A DNA stretch of 64,000 nucleotides from Desulfosporosinus hippei DSM 8344 (lineage in GTDB: Bacteria > Bacillota > Desulfitobacteriia > Desulfitobacteriales > Desulfitobacteriaceae): contig NZ_FNCP01000002.1 in assembly GCF_900100785.1 (NCBI RefSeq), positions 186,001-250,000 of the forward strand, given 5' to 3'. Under the pieces are notes generated by a model that made no database searches, had not been told where the DNA came from, and saw only the letters and a program-made list of their open reading frames with translations. This document shows positions 25,691-34,406 of this stretch, one piece after another. A program made the position numbers and the translations under genes. The first letter of the stretch is position 1; the number at the start of each line of letters is the position of its first letter.

Positions 25691-26835
25691 TGGGGAGATT
25701 TTCCTGGGTGCGCTTTTTAGCAGTACTAAGAAAAGAATTCCTTCATATAAGAAGAGATCGTGCCAGTTTAATTATGGCTATCGCTATGCCTATAGGAATG
25801 CTGCTCCTATTTGGTTATGCCGTCAATACGGATGTCGATCACTTACCCACTGTAGTTTGGGATCAATCACAGACTGCCGATAGCAGAGAGTTTATTGCCT
25901 CAATGCGAAGTACCCAGTATTTAAATCCCGATGAATTTATTCAAGGCTATCGACAGATTGAAGGTTATTTAGATAGCGGAAAAGCTCGGGTAGCAGTTAT
26001 CATTCCGCCTGACTTTGGCAAAGAATTACAGAAGGATAATGGACAGGCCGATGTACAGATTTTGGTCGACGGGTCAGATCCCACTGTGGCACGAGCAGCT
26101 ATGTCAGCGGTTCAAATGCTGGGGCTTAATAAATCCCTCGAGATTCAGGGGGTACGTCTAGCCGCCAGAGGTACAGTGGCAGGGACGAGCATGCCCTTAA
26201 ATGTCGAGACCAGAGTTTGGTATAATCCGGACATGAAATCCATGGTCTTTAACATTCCAGCCTTAATCGGATTGATCTTGCAAAATGTTATCGCTATGTT
26301 AACTTCGTTTTCTATTGTGCGGGAAAAGGAGCGGGGAACCATGGAACAGGTGGTCGTAACCCCTATCCGTTCTCTTGAGTTGTTGTTGGGTAAGCTGCTT
26401 CCCTTTGTGTTCATAGGCTTTGTCTCTTTGACCTTAATTTTAGCTACGGGAATTTTTTGGTTTGGAGTTATACCATCAGGAAGTATCCCACTGCTAGTAC
26501 TGTTATCAACGATCTTCTTGTTTACGATTCTTGCTATTGGGCTCTTAATATCCAGTGTTGCCAGGACTCAGCTACAGGCAATGCAAATGACGTTTATTTT
26601 GATATTACCTTCGATTCTATTGTCAGGATTCATCTTTCCTCGGGAAACCATGCCGACTTTCTTAAAGATCTTAGGAGGTTTGTTTCCCTTAACTTATTTT
26701 TTGGAAATCGTGAGAGGAATCTTCCTTAAAGGAGTAGGAATGGAGTATCTTTGGCAGGATACCCTCATATTGTGTGCCTTTGCATTTATTTTAGTGGGAA
26801 TCGCAGCTAAGAAGTTTAAGAAAAATTTAGATTAG
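25690..26835 (+). CDS. ABC-2 type exporter permease (YbhS/YhhJ-like)
   Basis: A 381-residue permease. It has an N-terminal span (about 24-44), a large extracytoplasmic domain (about 45-175) and five C-terminal spans, with the ABC-2 signature region VREKERGTMEQVVVTPI between the second and third spans. Related E. coli systems need two permeases, but only one is encoded here, so a homodimer is likely. It ends at 26835, exactly where the first repeat copy begins. Confidence 0.92.
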   Translation: MGRFSWVRFLAVLRKEFLHIRRDRASLIMAIAMPIGMLLLFGYAVNTDVDHLPTVVWDQSQTADSREFIASMRSTQYLNPDEFIQGYRQIEGYLDSGKARVAVIIPPDFGKELQKDNGQADVQILVDGSDPTVARAAMSAVQMLGLNKSLEIQGVRLAARGTVAGTSMPLNVETRVWYNPDMKSMVFNIPALIGLILQNVIAMLTSFSIVREKERGTMEQVVVTPIRSLELLLGKLLPFVFIGFVSLTLILATGIFWFGVIPSGSIPLLVLLSTIFLFTILAIGLLISSVARTQLQAMQMTFILILPSILLSGFIFPRETMPTFLKILGGLFPLTYFLEIVRGIFLKGVGMEYLWQDTLILCAFAFILVGIAAKKFKKNLD

Positions 26836-27017
26836 CGAGGGTGTGATATTGCTCCGGTCACCCACGGCGCCGTCGCTAGCGCCCTTGAGTCCGAAGCGAG
26901 AACGGCAAACCTCAGGGTAATACCTGGAGTGAACCCGTGCCGTTCTGGCACTTCGGAATCGAAGGGCGATTGACGCGACTCTGCCTAAAGGGTTCGCTGC
27001 GCAATATCACACCCTCG
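26836..27017. repeat. Structured repeat, copy 1 (182 bp with terminal inverted repeats)
   Basis: Bounded by perfect 17-base inverted repeats, CGAGGGTGTGATATTGC at 26836 and GCAATATCACACCCTCG ending at 27017. Inside, further complementary pairs nest in order (CGCCCTT 26880 with AAGGGCG 26962; CCGAAG 26891 with CTTCGG 26951; AGAACGGC 26899 with GCCGTTCT 26939), so the whole unit can fold into one long hairpin. It is more GC-rich than its surroundings. It begins on the base after the permease stop codon. Confidence 0.85.
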
Positions 27018-27041
27018 GGGCTAGAGAACGGGGAGGAACGG

Positions 27042-27221
27042 GAGGGAGTGATATTGCTCCGGTCACCCACAGCGCCGTCGCTAGCGCCCTTGAGTCCGAA
27101 GCGAGAACGGCAAACCTCAGGGTAATACCTGGAGTGAACCCGTGCCGTTCTGGCACTTCGGAATCGAAGGGCGATTGACGCGACTCTGCCTAAAGGGTTC
27201 GCTTCGCAATATCACTCCCTC
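27042..27221. repeat. Structured repeat, copy 2 (180 bp, tandem)
   Basis: A near-identical copy of 26836-27017 shifted by 205 bases. The interior differs at only two positions I can see. The end repeats are GAGGGAGTGATATTGC and GCAATATCACTCCCTC, each changed at one base relative to copy 1, and the two changes preserve pairing (T-A at 26842/27011 becomes A-T at 27047/27216). It ends 28 bases before the cheD start. A 24-base spacer of G-rich sequence separates the copies. The apparent short proteins across it are not credible. Confidence 0.85.
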
Positions 27222-27249
27222 AGGGTCTAGAGGGACGGAGAGGAAGAAT

Positions 27250-27720
27250 GTGGATAAAATTGTTGGGATAGGCGAATATGGCATCGCAGAGAAACGGGAA
27301 GATTTCATCAAGACGTATGCATTGGCATCTTGTGTTGCAGTGACAGCTTATAATCCTGATAACCATCTGGCAGGGATGATTCATATTGCTTTACCTCATC
27401 CTGTTAATGAGAAGGAAGGACAGCGCCGACCGATCTACTATGCAACTTCGGGAATACCCATAATGATTGATAGATTGCGCTTGGAATATGGATGCCAACT
27501 TCGAGATTTACAAGTCAAGTTATTTGGCGGAGCTGACTCGTTAAGGGTGGATGATTATTTTAAGATTGGCCAAAGGAATATTAAGGCAGTTCGAGAGACT
27601 CTGTTAGCTATGAACTTAAAAATTCTCGATGAGCAAATCGGGGGATACTTAAGTAGAAGTATTACAATGAGTGTGTCAACAGGTCAAATAGAGATTAAGA
27701 CATTGCCAATTAATTGTTAA
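27250..27720 (+). CDS. cheD: Chemoreceptor glutamine deamidase CheD
   Basis: A 156-residue CheD protein. It has the catalytic-type Cys in LASCVAVTAYNP, the following His in MIHIALPHP, then VKLFGGADSL and IGQRNIKAVRETL, all typical of the family. CheD deamidates receptor glutamines and interacts with CheC/CheY. Start GTG 27250 follows GAGAGGAAG. The longer frame would begin inside the repeat and is rejected. It is an orphan here, away from a che operon, though a chemoreceptor gene follows at 30964. Confidence 0.9.
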   Translation: MDKIVGIGEYGIAEKREDFIKTYALASCVAVTAYNPDNHLAGMIHIALPHPVNEKEGQRRPIYYATSGIPIMIDRLRLEYGCQLRDLQVKLFGGADSLRVDDYFKIGQRNIKAVRETLLAMNLKILDEQIGGYLSRSITMSVSTGQIEIKTLPINC

Positions 27721-27790
27721 GTGAATGCTGTAAGGTTAACATGAACAGATCTTTCTCTTATTTCATGTAACGGAAGAAAGTTGACTAATT

Positions 27791-27830
27791 AAAAAAACCT
27801 GTCATTAGATTTCTAACGACAGGTTTTTTT
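27791..27830. terminator. Bidirectional terminator between cheD and dapL
   Basis: AAAAAAACCTGTC...GACAGGTTTTTTT with an inner TTAGA/TCTAA stem. There are T-runs on both strands between convergent genes. Confidence 0.9.
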
Positions 27831-27831
27831 C

Positions 27832-29070
27832 TTAGCTTCCCATTTTAGTTTTTATGCGTTCGATAGCTTTCACTGTATTCTCACGAGTACCAAAGGCTGT
27901 TAAGCGGAAATATCCTTCGCCATTAGCTCCAAAGCCTGCACCAGGGGTTCCGACTACGTTGGCTTCTTTCATGAGCTTGTCAAAAAACTCCCAGGAACCC
28001 ATGTTTTTTGGCGTTTTCATCCAGATATAGGGGGCGTTGATTCCGCCGAAGACTTCATAGCCTGCCTCCGCTAGACCTTCGCGGATAATTCGGGCATTTT
28101 CCATATAGTAATCGATGGTTTCTTTTACTTGCTGTTTCCCTTCCGGGGTATAAATTGCCGCTGCAGCTGCTTGAACCGGGTAAGATACTCCGTTAAACTT
28201 TGTAGTTTGTCTTCTTAGCCAGAGCTTATTTAGGCTATGTGCCTTACCCTCGGAGTCATAGACCATGACTTCTTTTGGGACGACGGTATATGCACAACGT
28301 GTTCCTGTGAAGCCTGCTGTTTTAGAAAAGCTTCGGAACTCTACAGCGACTTCACGGGCACCCTCAATTTCAAAGATAGTGCGAGGGACGCCTTCTTCAC
28401 GTATAAAAGCTTCATAGGCAGAGTCATAAAGGATTATCGATTTATTCTCTCGGGCGTAATCTACCCACTGTTTTAGTTCCTCTTTGGTTAAGGTCATTCC
28501 TGTCGGATTGTTAGGGAAGCAAAGATAAATCATATCTACATGGGTTGTAGGAAGAGAAGGTTTCATTCCATTTTCCTCTGTACAAGGAAGGTAGATTATG
28601 CTTTCATACTGCCCCTTTTCCCCATTGAAGTTCCCTGTTCGTCCTGCCATAACGTTGCTATCCACATAAACCGGATAGACTGGATCTGTTACTGCCATGA
28701 TATTACCTGTACCAAAGATCTCTTGGAAGTTTGCTGTATCGCTCTTAGCTCCATCACTGACATAGACTTCATCGAGAGAGAGGTCTACTCCCCGAGTTTT
28801 ATAGTCATTTTCTATAATTTTTTCTATTAAAAAATCATACCCTTGTTCAGGTCCATACCCTCTGAAGGTCTCAGCCTTCCCCATTTCATCTACTGCTTTC
28901 TTCATTGCTTCAGTGACTGCAGGAGGAAGTGGACGGGTTACATCCCCAATACCTAATCTAATAATATCTGCATTTGGGTTTTCGCTTTTAAATTGATTAA
29001 CTCTGCGAGCGATTTCCGAGAATAGATAACTTCCTGGTAACCTTAGATAATTTTCGTTCATTAGCGCCAT
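27832..29070 (-). CDS. dapL: LL-diaminopimelate aminotransferase
   Basis: A 412-residue class I/II PLP aminotransferase of the DapL type. It has the characteristic N-terminus ([20 protein letters not shown]), [26 protein letters not shown], the NNPTG motif, and the PLP lysine in [12 protein letters not shown]. DapL converts tetrahydrodipicolinate directly to LL-diaminopimelate for lysine and peptidoglycan, bypassing the succinyl or acetyl steps. It is monocistronic. Confidence 0.96.
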   Translation of the reverse strand: MALMNENYLRLPGSYLFSEIARRVNQFKSENPNADIIRLGIGDVTRPLPPAVTEAMKKAVDEMGKAETFRGYGPEQGYDFLIEKIIENDYKTRGVDLSLDEVYVSDGAKSDTANFQEIFGTGNIMAVTDPVYPVYVDSNVMAGRTGNFNGEKGQYESIIYLPCTEENGMKPSLPTTHVDMIYLCFPNNPTGMTLTKEELKQWVDYARENKSIILYDSAYEAFIREEGVPRTIFEIEGAREVAVEFRSFSKTAGFTGTRCAYTVVPKEVMVYDSEGKAHSLNKLWLRRQTTKFNGVSYPVQAAAAAIYTPEGKQQVKETIDYYMENARIIREGLAEAGYEVFGGINAPYIWMKTPKNMGSWEFFDKLMKEANVVGTPGAGFGANGEGYFRLTAFGTRENTVKAIERIKTKMGS

Positions 29071-29271
29071 AACTTTATGAAGCTCCCTTCTTGAATCTCC
29101 AATAGCTTTAGATCAGAGTATTCTCAAATAGTTAATATTTAATAATTATAGCATAATTTAATTAATCATTCAGGCTAACACGGCTAAAGAGCCTTGGAAA
29201 TACAATATTATACTTTATGAGTACACAGTTTACGTGATAAAATAAGAAGGTATGCATTGATGAAACGTTAA

Positions 29272-29331
29272 AGGAATAGTTCTTTTTAACTTACTTAAAT
29301 AAGTGTGTTAAAAGGACCGTCCCCTTTACAC
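29272..29331. repeat. Decayed copy of the GGACGGTCC palindrome
   Basis: Bases 29303-29325 (GTGTGTTAAAAGGACCGTCC plus CCT) are identical to one arm of the 68-base palindrome at 47411-47478. The upstream part (TTCTTTTTAACTTACTT) is a degenerate match to the other arm, so this looks like an older copy. It lies ahead of the aminotransferase gene at 29357. The rest of 29071-29271 is AT-rich with nothing else seen. Confidence 0.7.
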
Positions 29332-29356
29332 TTTACATAAGAACGGAGTTGTTAAT

Positions 29357-30535
29357 ATGCCAATACCATCCATACGTCTAGAAAGTCTTGGTGCGTCTGT
29401 TTTTACGGAAATGGATAATTTAAAAAGAGAATTAGAGAAAGATGGGAAGAGTCTAATTAATTTAAGTATTGGAAGTCCTGACCGAGCCCCATCCCCTGAA
29501 ATTCGTAATGTACTGAGTCAAGGGGTTCTAGAAGAAGACCAATATGGATATACCCTAACCCGAGGGACGGAGGAATTCCGCAGAGTTTGTGCTCAGTGGT
29601 ATCAAGATCGTTTTGGAGTTATTTTAAATCCTGAAACAGAGGTATTGCCACTCATGGGGTCTCAGGATGGTTTAGCTCACATTTTTTTGGCTTATATTGA
29701 TCAGGGGGATCTGGCATTAATTCCTGATCCCGGATATCCTATTTATACAGCTGGTCTAATGCTGGCAGGAGGGAAAAAGATTGCGATTCCACTGTTAGAG
29801 GAGAATGGATTTTTACCGGATTTAAAGCAGATAGATCCTGAACTGGCTTATAAGGCTAAAATTATGTTTTTGAACTATCCTAATAACCCTACAGCGGCAG
29901 TAGCGAATTTGCCTTTTTTCGAAGAGGTTGTTGAGTTCGCAGAAAAATATGATCTTCTCATCTGTCATGATGCCGCCTATTCCGAATTAGCTTTTGGGGG
30001 CTTTAAGCCTGTAAGTTTTCTTCAAGCGCAGGGGGCAAAAGAAGTCGGAATAGAATTTCATTCTGTTTCCAAGACGTACAATTTAGCAGGAGCAAGATTA
30101 GGGTTCGTAGTAGGAAATGAAAGTGTCATTGGTACTCTTTCTCAACTCAAATCTAATATCGACTATGGTGTCTTTGCACCGGTACTGGCTGCAGGTGCAT
30201 ATGCTCTTTGCAATGGACAAGGCTCAATTGTAGAGAATCAGAAGGCTTATGAAAGACGACGGGATATCTTAATTGAGGGTTGTGCTTCAGCGGGATGGAA
30301 AATGCCAATACCCCAAGGCTCAATGTTTATCTGGGCACCTGTGCCTACAAAACAAGATTCGGTATCCTTTGCCATGGATTTAGCTAGAGACGCAGGTGTA
30401 ATTGTAGTGCCAGGGGTAGCTTTTGGTGAGCATGGTGAAGGTTTTGTAAGAATTGCAATGGTTCAAGATGAGGAAGTTCTGCAGGAAGCTGTACTGCGGA
30501 TTCAGCAGTTTTTAAATAGGAAGATTAAATTATAG
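29357..30535 (+). CDS. PLP-dependent class I/II aminotransferase
   Basis: A 392-residue fold-type I aminotransferase. It has GSPDRAPSPEI, YGYTLTRGTEEFR, GSQDGLAHIFLAY, NYPNNPTAAVAN, and the PLP lysine region FHSVSKTYNLAGARLGFVVG. It resembles the MalY/AlaT/DapL-like group of Firmicutes. The substrate is unclear; candidates are alanine/glutamate-type or N-acetyl-diaminopimelate (PatA-like) transamination. It is divergent from dapL and ends at a strong terminator. Confidence 0.88.
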   Translation: MPIPSIRLESLGASVFTEMDNLKRELEKDGKSLINLSIGSPDRAPSPEIRNVLSQGVLEEDQYGYTLTRGTEEFRRVCAQWYQDRFGVILNPETEVLPLMGSQDGLAHIFLAYIDQGDLALIPDPGYPIYTAGLMLAGGKKIAIPLLEENGFLPDLKQIDPELAYKAKIMFLNYPNNPTAAVANLPFFEEVVEFAEKYDLLICHDAAYSELAFGGFKPVSFLQAQGAKEVGIEFHSVSKTYNLAGARLGFVVGNESVIGTLSQLKSNIDYGVFAPVLAAGAYALCNGQGSIVENQKAYERRRDILIEGCASAGWKMPIPQGSMFIWAPVPTKQDSVSFAMDLARDAGVIVVPGVAFGEHGEGFVRIAMVQDEEVLQEAVLRIQQFLNRKIKL

Positions 30536-30582
30536 ACTACTGAACCTCTTCTCTATCTCTTTTGATTAGGTACATTATAATC

Positions 30583-30625
30583 AATAGAAGGCGATATGAC
30601 GTCCTGTCATATCGCCTTCTATTTG
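30583..30625 (+). terminator. Terminator of the aminotransferase gene
   Basis: Perfect 18-bp stem AATAGAAGGCGATATGAC / GTCATATCGCCTTCTATT with a five-base loop. Confidence 0.85.
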
Positions 30626-30714
30626 CTTATGGGGGGTATAATTATTATAGATCTATAAAATGAAAAAAATTAAAGGAAAATAAGATTTATTGTCGAAAAA
30701 GTATAAACAAATAT

Positions 30715-30857
30715 TTGTATATAAGATTTCTCACGCCCATTGGAAGCGACTAAGGCCAAGGGGGGTACTTTGTATTTATATCATTACAAATGAGTCGGTG
30801 GAGAAATTATACTGCTAAATGTCTATCTGCTAGGGATTCGTAGGTAGACATTTTTTT
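30715..30857 (+). promoter_or_regulatory. Structured leader with terminator before the chemoreceptor (unassigned riboswitch-like)
   Basis: After an AT-rich promoter-like region there is a GC-richer block (about 30728-30806). It can close with TTTCTC / GAGAAA and contains an inner TTTGTA / TACAAA hairpin. A clear terminator follows: AAATGTCTATCT / AGGTAGACATTT plus a T-run at 30817-30857. The gene starts about 105 bases later. The layout is that of a transcription-controlling aptamer. I compared it by eye with both cyclic-di-GMP classes and other common riboswitches and found no convincing match. Confidence 0.45.
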
Positions 30858-30963
30858 CTTCGAATGATTGGAGGGATATTAGTTTAAATAACTGTCTGTC
30901 TTTAGGCTATAGATGGTATAGCTCTTATTTTGATAATCATTATATAGAATGGAGAGGAAGAGG

Positions 30964-33027
30964 TTGTTCAAAAGATTGTTTAAGATTTCTAATGTTAGTG
31001 GGAAAACAATGGTGACTATTCTCCCCTTGGTATTAGCAACTCTTGTGGCCATGTCTGTAGTTAGTTATAAGTATTCAGAAACTCTTCTGAAAGACGAAAT
31101 CCAAAATAAAATGACTGCTCAGTTGAATGGAACGATTACGGATATTGAAAAACAATTAACCGCACATGACACCTTACTTCAAGGCTTAGCTCGCACAGTT
31201 GAATCTGTTGGCAATGGTATCACCACTGACCAATACGCAAGTTTATTACAGAAAATCATCACTGCTAATAGTGTGACATTTGGAGCGGGTGTTTGGTTTG
31301 AACCCTATGCCTATAATAATGAAACTCAATACTTTGGCCCCTATGTCTATAAGGACAAGGATGGTAAAGTTATCTTTACGAATGAATTTGCAGATCCTAA
31401 ATATGATTTCCCTACAAAACCTTGGTATACAATAAGTAAAGGTATAACGGAGAAATCGATCTGGACAGATCCGTATTTTGATGAAGATTTAAAAACAACA
31501 ATTTTAACAGATAACGTGCCATTTTATGATAACAATGGGAACTTTAAAGGAACGATTACTGGCGGAATTGATTTTATAACTTTGCAAAAGTTAATTGGTG
31601 ATATTCACTTAGATATTGAATCTGACATCTATCTTTTAAATAAAGAAGGTAAGTACTTAGCTAATCCAAATCCTGACAAGATTATGAACATTAAAATCAC
31701 TGAAGAAGAGAACCCTAGCTTGCAAGAAGCAGTAAAAAACATGATGGTTGAGAAGACGGGTACCTTTAGTTACAACGACCAAGGGGCAAGGCAGGTTTAC
31801 TACGCAGAGGTTCCAAAGTTTGGTTGGATTCTGGCAATTGATGTTCCTGAAAGTGAGCTATTAGCTCCATTAAAGGATCTGTTGCATAGGATGATGATTC
31901 TAATCGGGTTGGCAATTGTGGTTACCGGAACGGTTCTTTTCTTATACAGTCGGTTTATCGTTAACAATATCAAGATGGTCAATCAATTTGCTTCTTCTAT
32001 AGTTCAAGGGGATCTGAGCCAAAACATGGTGGTTCGCTCCAGGGATGAATTTGGACAAATGACCGAGAATCTTAACATGATGATGAAGAATTTTAAAGGG
32101 ATTATTGAAGGAGTTGTCAATAGCTCCCAGCAATTGGCAGCCTCTTCGGAAGAATTGACGGCTAGTGCGGATGAGGGCAGTAGAACCACGGAACAAATTG
32201 TTTACTCTATCCAAGAAGTTTCTGATGGGGTGAAACAAAAACTGACAGGTGTTGATGCTACCATAGATTCAGCTCAACAGGTTTCGGTTCATATGCACAT
32301 GATTACTCAGGATATCCAAAAGGTTACCGAAGGTTCACAAAAGACCTCTGAAATGGCGGCAACAGGAAATAATGTCGTTAGAAAAGCAGTCGATGAGATG
32401 CAAGCCATTGAAATCAAGGTCTCAGAGGCAGCTGATGTAGTCAACAGTCTGGGTGGAAAATCCGGAGAAATCGGTCAAATTGTTGCTTTGATAACCAACA
32501 TTGCCGCTCAAACCAACTTGCTTGCTCTGAATGCAGCTATTGAAGCCGCAAGGGCAGGAGAACAAGGAAGAGGGTTTGCCGTAGTTGCTGAAGAGGTAAG
32601 AAAGCTTGCCGAACAATCAAGTGATGCTGCCGGAAAAATCAGTGGACTAATTGGGGAAATTCAAAAAGAAACTACCAAGGCAGTCTTAACAATGAAAGAT
32701 GGAACTGCTGCCGTGCATGAAGGTATAACAATGGTTAATTCGGCAGGAGATGCGTTTCAAGAGATATTGCAAGGGGTCAACGATTTTTCAAAACAAGCGC
32801 AAGTGGTTGCCGATGTAATTCGTCAGGTTGGAGCAAATACCGAGACTATTGTTTCATCGATTTTAGATGTAGCCAATATTCCTAAAGAAATTGCTGGCAC
32901 CCTTGAGAATGTAGTAGCAGGGACGGAAGAGCAGAGTGCATCTATGGAAGAGATACGTAGATCCGCAACCTCACTGGCTCAGATGGCAACGGATTTTCAA
33001 AGCAGCGTTACAATGTTCAAGTTATAA
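30964..33027 (+). CDS. Methyl-accepting chemotaxis protein, dCache type
   Basis: A chemoreceptor of 687 residues. It has an N-terminal membrane span (about 16-37), a double-Cache extracellular sensor (about 40-300, with [12 protein letters not shown] and WTDPYFD typical of dCache_1), a second span (about 310-330), HAMP, and a cytoplasmic signalling domain. The domain's hairpin tip reads [21 protein letters not shown], and methylation-helix repeats lie on either side. TTG 30964 is chosen since GGAGAGGAAG lies just before it. ATG 30949, five codons earlier, has no ribosome site. A structured leader precedes it. Confidence 0.93.
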   Translation: MFKRLFKISNVSGKTMVTILPLVLATLVAMSVVSYKYSETLLKDEIQNKMTAQLNGTITDIEKQLTAHDTLLQGLARTVESVGNGITTDQYASLLQKIITANSVTFGAGVWFEPYAYNNETQYFGPYVYKDKDGKVIFTNEFADPKYDFPTKPWYTISKGITEKSIWTDPYFDEDLKTTILTDNVPFYDNNGNFKGTITGGIDFITLQKLIGDIHLDIESDIYLLNKEGKYLANPNPDKIMNIKITEEENPSLQEAVKNMMVEKTGTFSYNDQGARQVYYAEVPKFGWILAIDVPESELLAPLKDLLHRMMILIGLAIVVTGTVLFLYSRFIVNNIKMVNQFASSIVQGDLSQNMVVRSRDEFGQMTENLNMMMKNFKGIIEGVVNSSQQLAASSEELTASADEGSRTTEQIVYSIQEVSDGVKQKLTGVDATIDSAQQVSVHMHMITQDIQKVTEGSQKTSEMAATGNNVVRKAVDEMQAIEIKVSEAADVVNSLGGKSGEIGQIVALITNIAAQTNLLALNAAIEAARAGEQGRGFAVVAEEVRKLAEQSSDAAGKISGLIGEIQKETTKAVLTMKDGTAAVHEGITMVNSAGDAFQEILQGVNDFSKQAQVVADVIRQVGANTETIVSSILDVANIPKEIAGTLENVVAGTEEQSASMEEIRRSATSLAQMATDFQSSVTMFKL

Positions 33028-33108
33028 TGCAGTTTACAGATTACTTTAGCTGTACAGTTATACTCTAAATAAAAACAAATTACCTTAAATTCCGGACTCA
33101 AAGTAGGT

Positions 33109-33139
33109 GACACCGTTTGCTAAAGCGGTGTCTTTTTTT
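33109..33139 (+). terminator. Terminator of the chemoreceptor gene
   Basis: GACACCG...CGGTGTC stem followed by seven T residues. Between here and 33421 I see only a second stem-loop (AACACCCGCTT / AAGTGGGTGTT at about 33299-33323) and AT-rich promoter-like sequence. Confidence 0.8.
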
Positions 33140-33421
33140 AACTCCGTATAAACTGATTCAGTAGGTAAATTTTAATTATAATTACTATGGATTTTCGAAG
33201 GAGCGTGATGTGGTTTAAAAACTATGAGTAATATGGTAAAATACTCTTGAATAATTGTTCGAATTCAAAATGTTTTTCATAGCATATTGAATGGTATAAA
33301 CACCCGCTTTTTAAGTGGGTGTTATATATCTGGAGGAGAACTTTATTGATGCTTGTCAATTAAGAGTTTTTTTTATGCCACAAGTGTTTTATCCAGAAAT
33401 TCTGAGACAAGGGGGAGTCTA

Positions 33422-34123
33422 ATGACTTCAATAAATCCGTTTTATGAGAAGAAGTTAACTTGCCTTTTCTGCGGTTCTTCATTTAATACCCAGAAAGTGC
33501 GTTCGCGTTTTTCAGTTCCGTATAAAACTGACAGTGACTTTTGTCCGCATTTTCGAGAAGGCAATTACAATCCGCATTTTTATTATGTCAGTGTCTGCCC
33601 GGAATGTGGTTTCGCATTTTCTGAAGAATTTTCAGATCAATTTCCTTTAGGTACTAAGGAAATTATTAATTCCCACATAGCTAAGCATTGGACTAAGAGA
33701 AACTTTGGTGAGGCTAGGGATTTTCAACAAGCATTGGAATCCTATAAATTAGCTATCCTGTCCGGTACTCTTAAGAAAGAAAAAAATGCTGTTTTGGCCG
33801 GTCTTAGCTTGCGTTTGGCCTGGCTATATAGGACAGCTGATGATAAGGAGCAAGAAAAGCGTTTTCTAGGCTTAGCTCTAAAGGCTTATGAAGATTCCTT
33901 CATTCACACGGATTTTGTGAATACTTCGATGTCAGAAATTAAAGTTCTATTTATGATTGGGGAAATAAGTCGTCGTTTAGAACAATACAAAAAGGCGGTT
34001 TTATATTTTGGGAAGGTCATCCAACATAAAAACGCCGATGAGGAACCAAAAGTAGTTAGATTCGCGAGAGAACAGTGGAGAGAAACCACAGAAGAGCTGC
34101 GAAAGGGGACTCCAAAAACTTAA
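33422..34123 (+). CDS. DUF2225 family protein with zinc-ribbon-like motifs
   Basis: A 233-residue protein with two Cys pairs (LTCLFCGSSF and VCPECGFAF) flanking a stretch with DFCPHFREGNYNPHFYYVSV, as in the DUF2225 family. Most of the rest is helical with TPR-like pairs. ATG 33422 follows AGGGGGAG. The family is widespread in Firmicutes and of unknown function; a metal-binding fold is likely. Stem-loops flank the gene on both sides. Confidence 0.85.
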   Translation: MTSINPFYEKKLTCLFCGSSFNTQKVRSRFSVPYKTDSDFCPHFREGNYNPHFYYVSVCPECGFAFSEEFSDQFPLGTKEIINSHIAKHWTKRNFGEARDFQQALESYKLAILSGTLKKEKNAVLAGLSLRLAWLYRTADDKEQEKRFLGLALKAYEDSFIHTDFVNTSMSEIKVLFMIGEISRRLEQYKKAVLYFGKVIQHKNADEEPKVVRFAREQWRETTEELRKGTPKT

Positions 34124-34133
34124 TCAATCAGTG

Positions 34134-34162
34134 ACTCCCACTTCTTGTAAGTGGGTGTTTCC
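34134..34162 (+). terminator. Terminator of the DUF2225 gene
   Basis: ACTCCCACTT / AAGTGGGTGT stem with a five-base loop, then TTTCCTT. Confidence 0.7.
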
Positions 34163-34406
34163 TTATTCATACGCCATGCATCAGGGTTGACTAGACGGTG
34201 GGGCAGAATCTCAACCGAAGCCCCGAGTTTACTTGTCAGATTAAGTTAAAGCTGTGGAGGGAGAGTTTAGGTCCTTCACGGCTTGTTTATTATATAAATA
34301 TCTCTCATGTTAAGAAGAGTGGAGATTTTATTCAGTTGGAGAACAATGGTATAATGAGTGAATGTTATTATGCTAGTGTTAGTATTGGGTTAGGGAGGAT
34401 TTATCA

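Noticed and set aside
26937-27250. Short proteins starting MPFWHFGIEG in both repeat copies, one fused in frame to cheD
   Set aside because: They are translated repeat DNA. Both copies give the same peptide because the DNA is duplicated, and CheD similarity begins only at the GTG at 27250.
30715-30810. Cyclic-di-GMP class I or II riboswitch
   Set aside because: The conserved blocks of either class, as far as I can recall them, are not present. It is left as unassigned.
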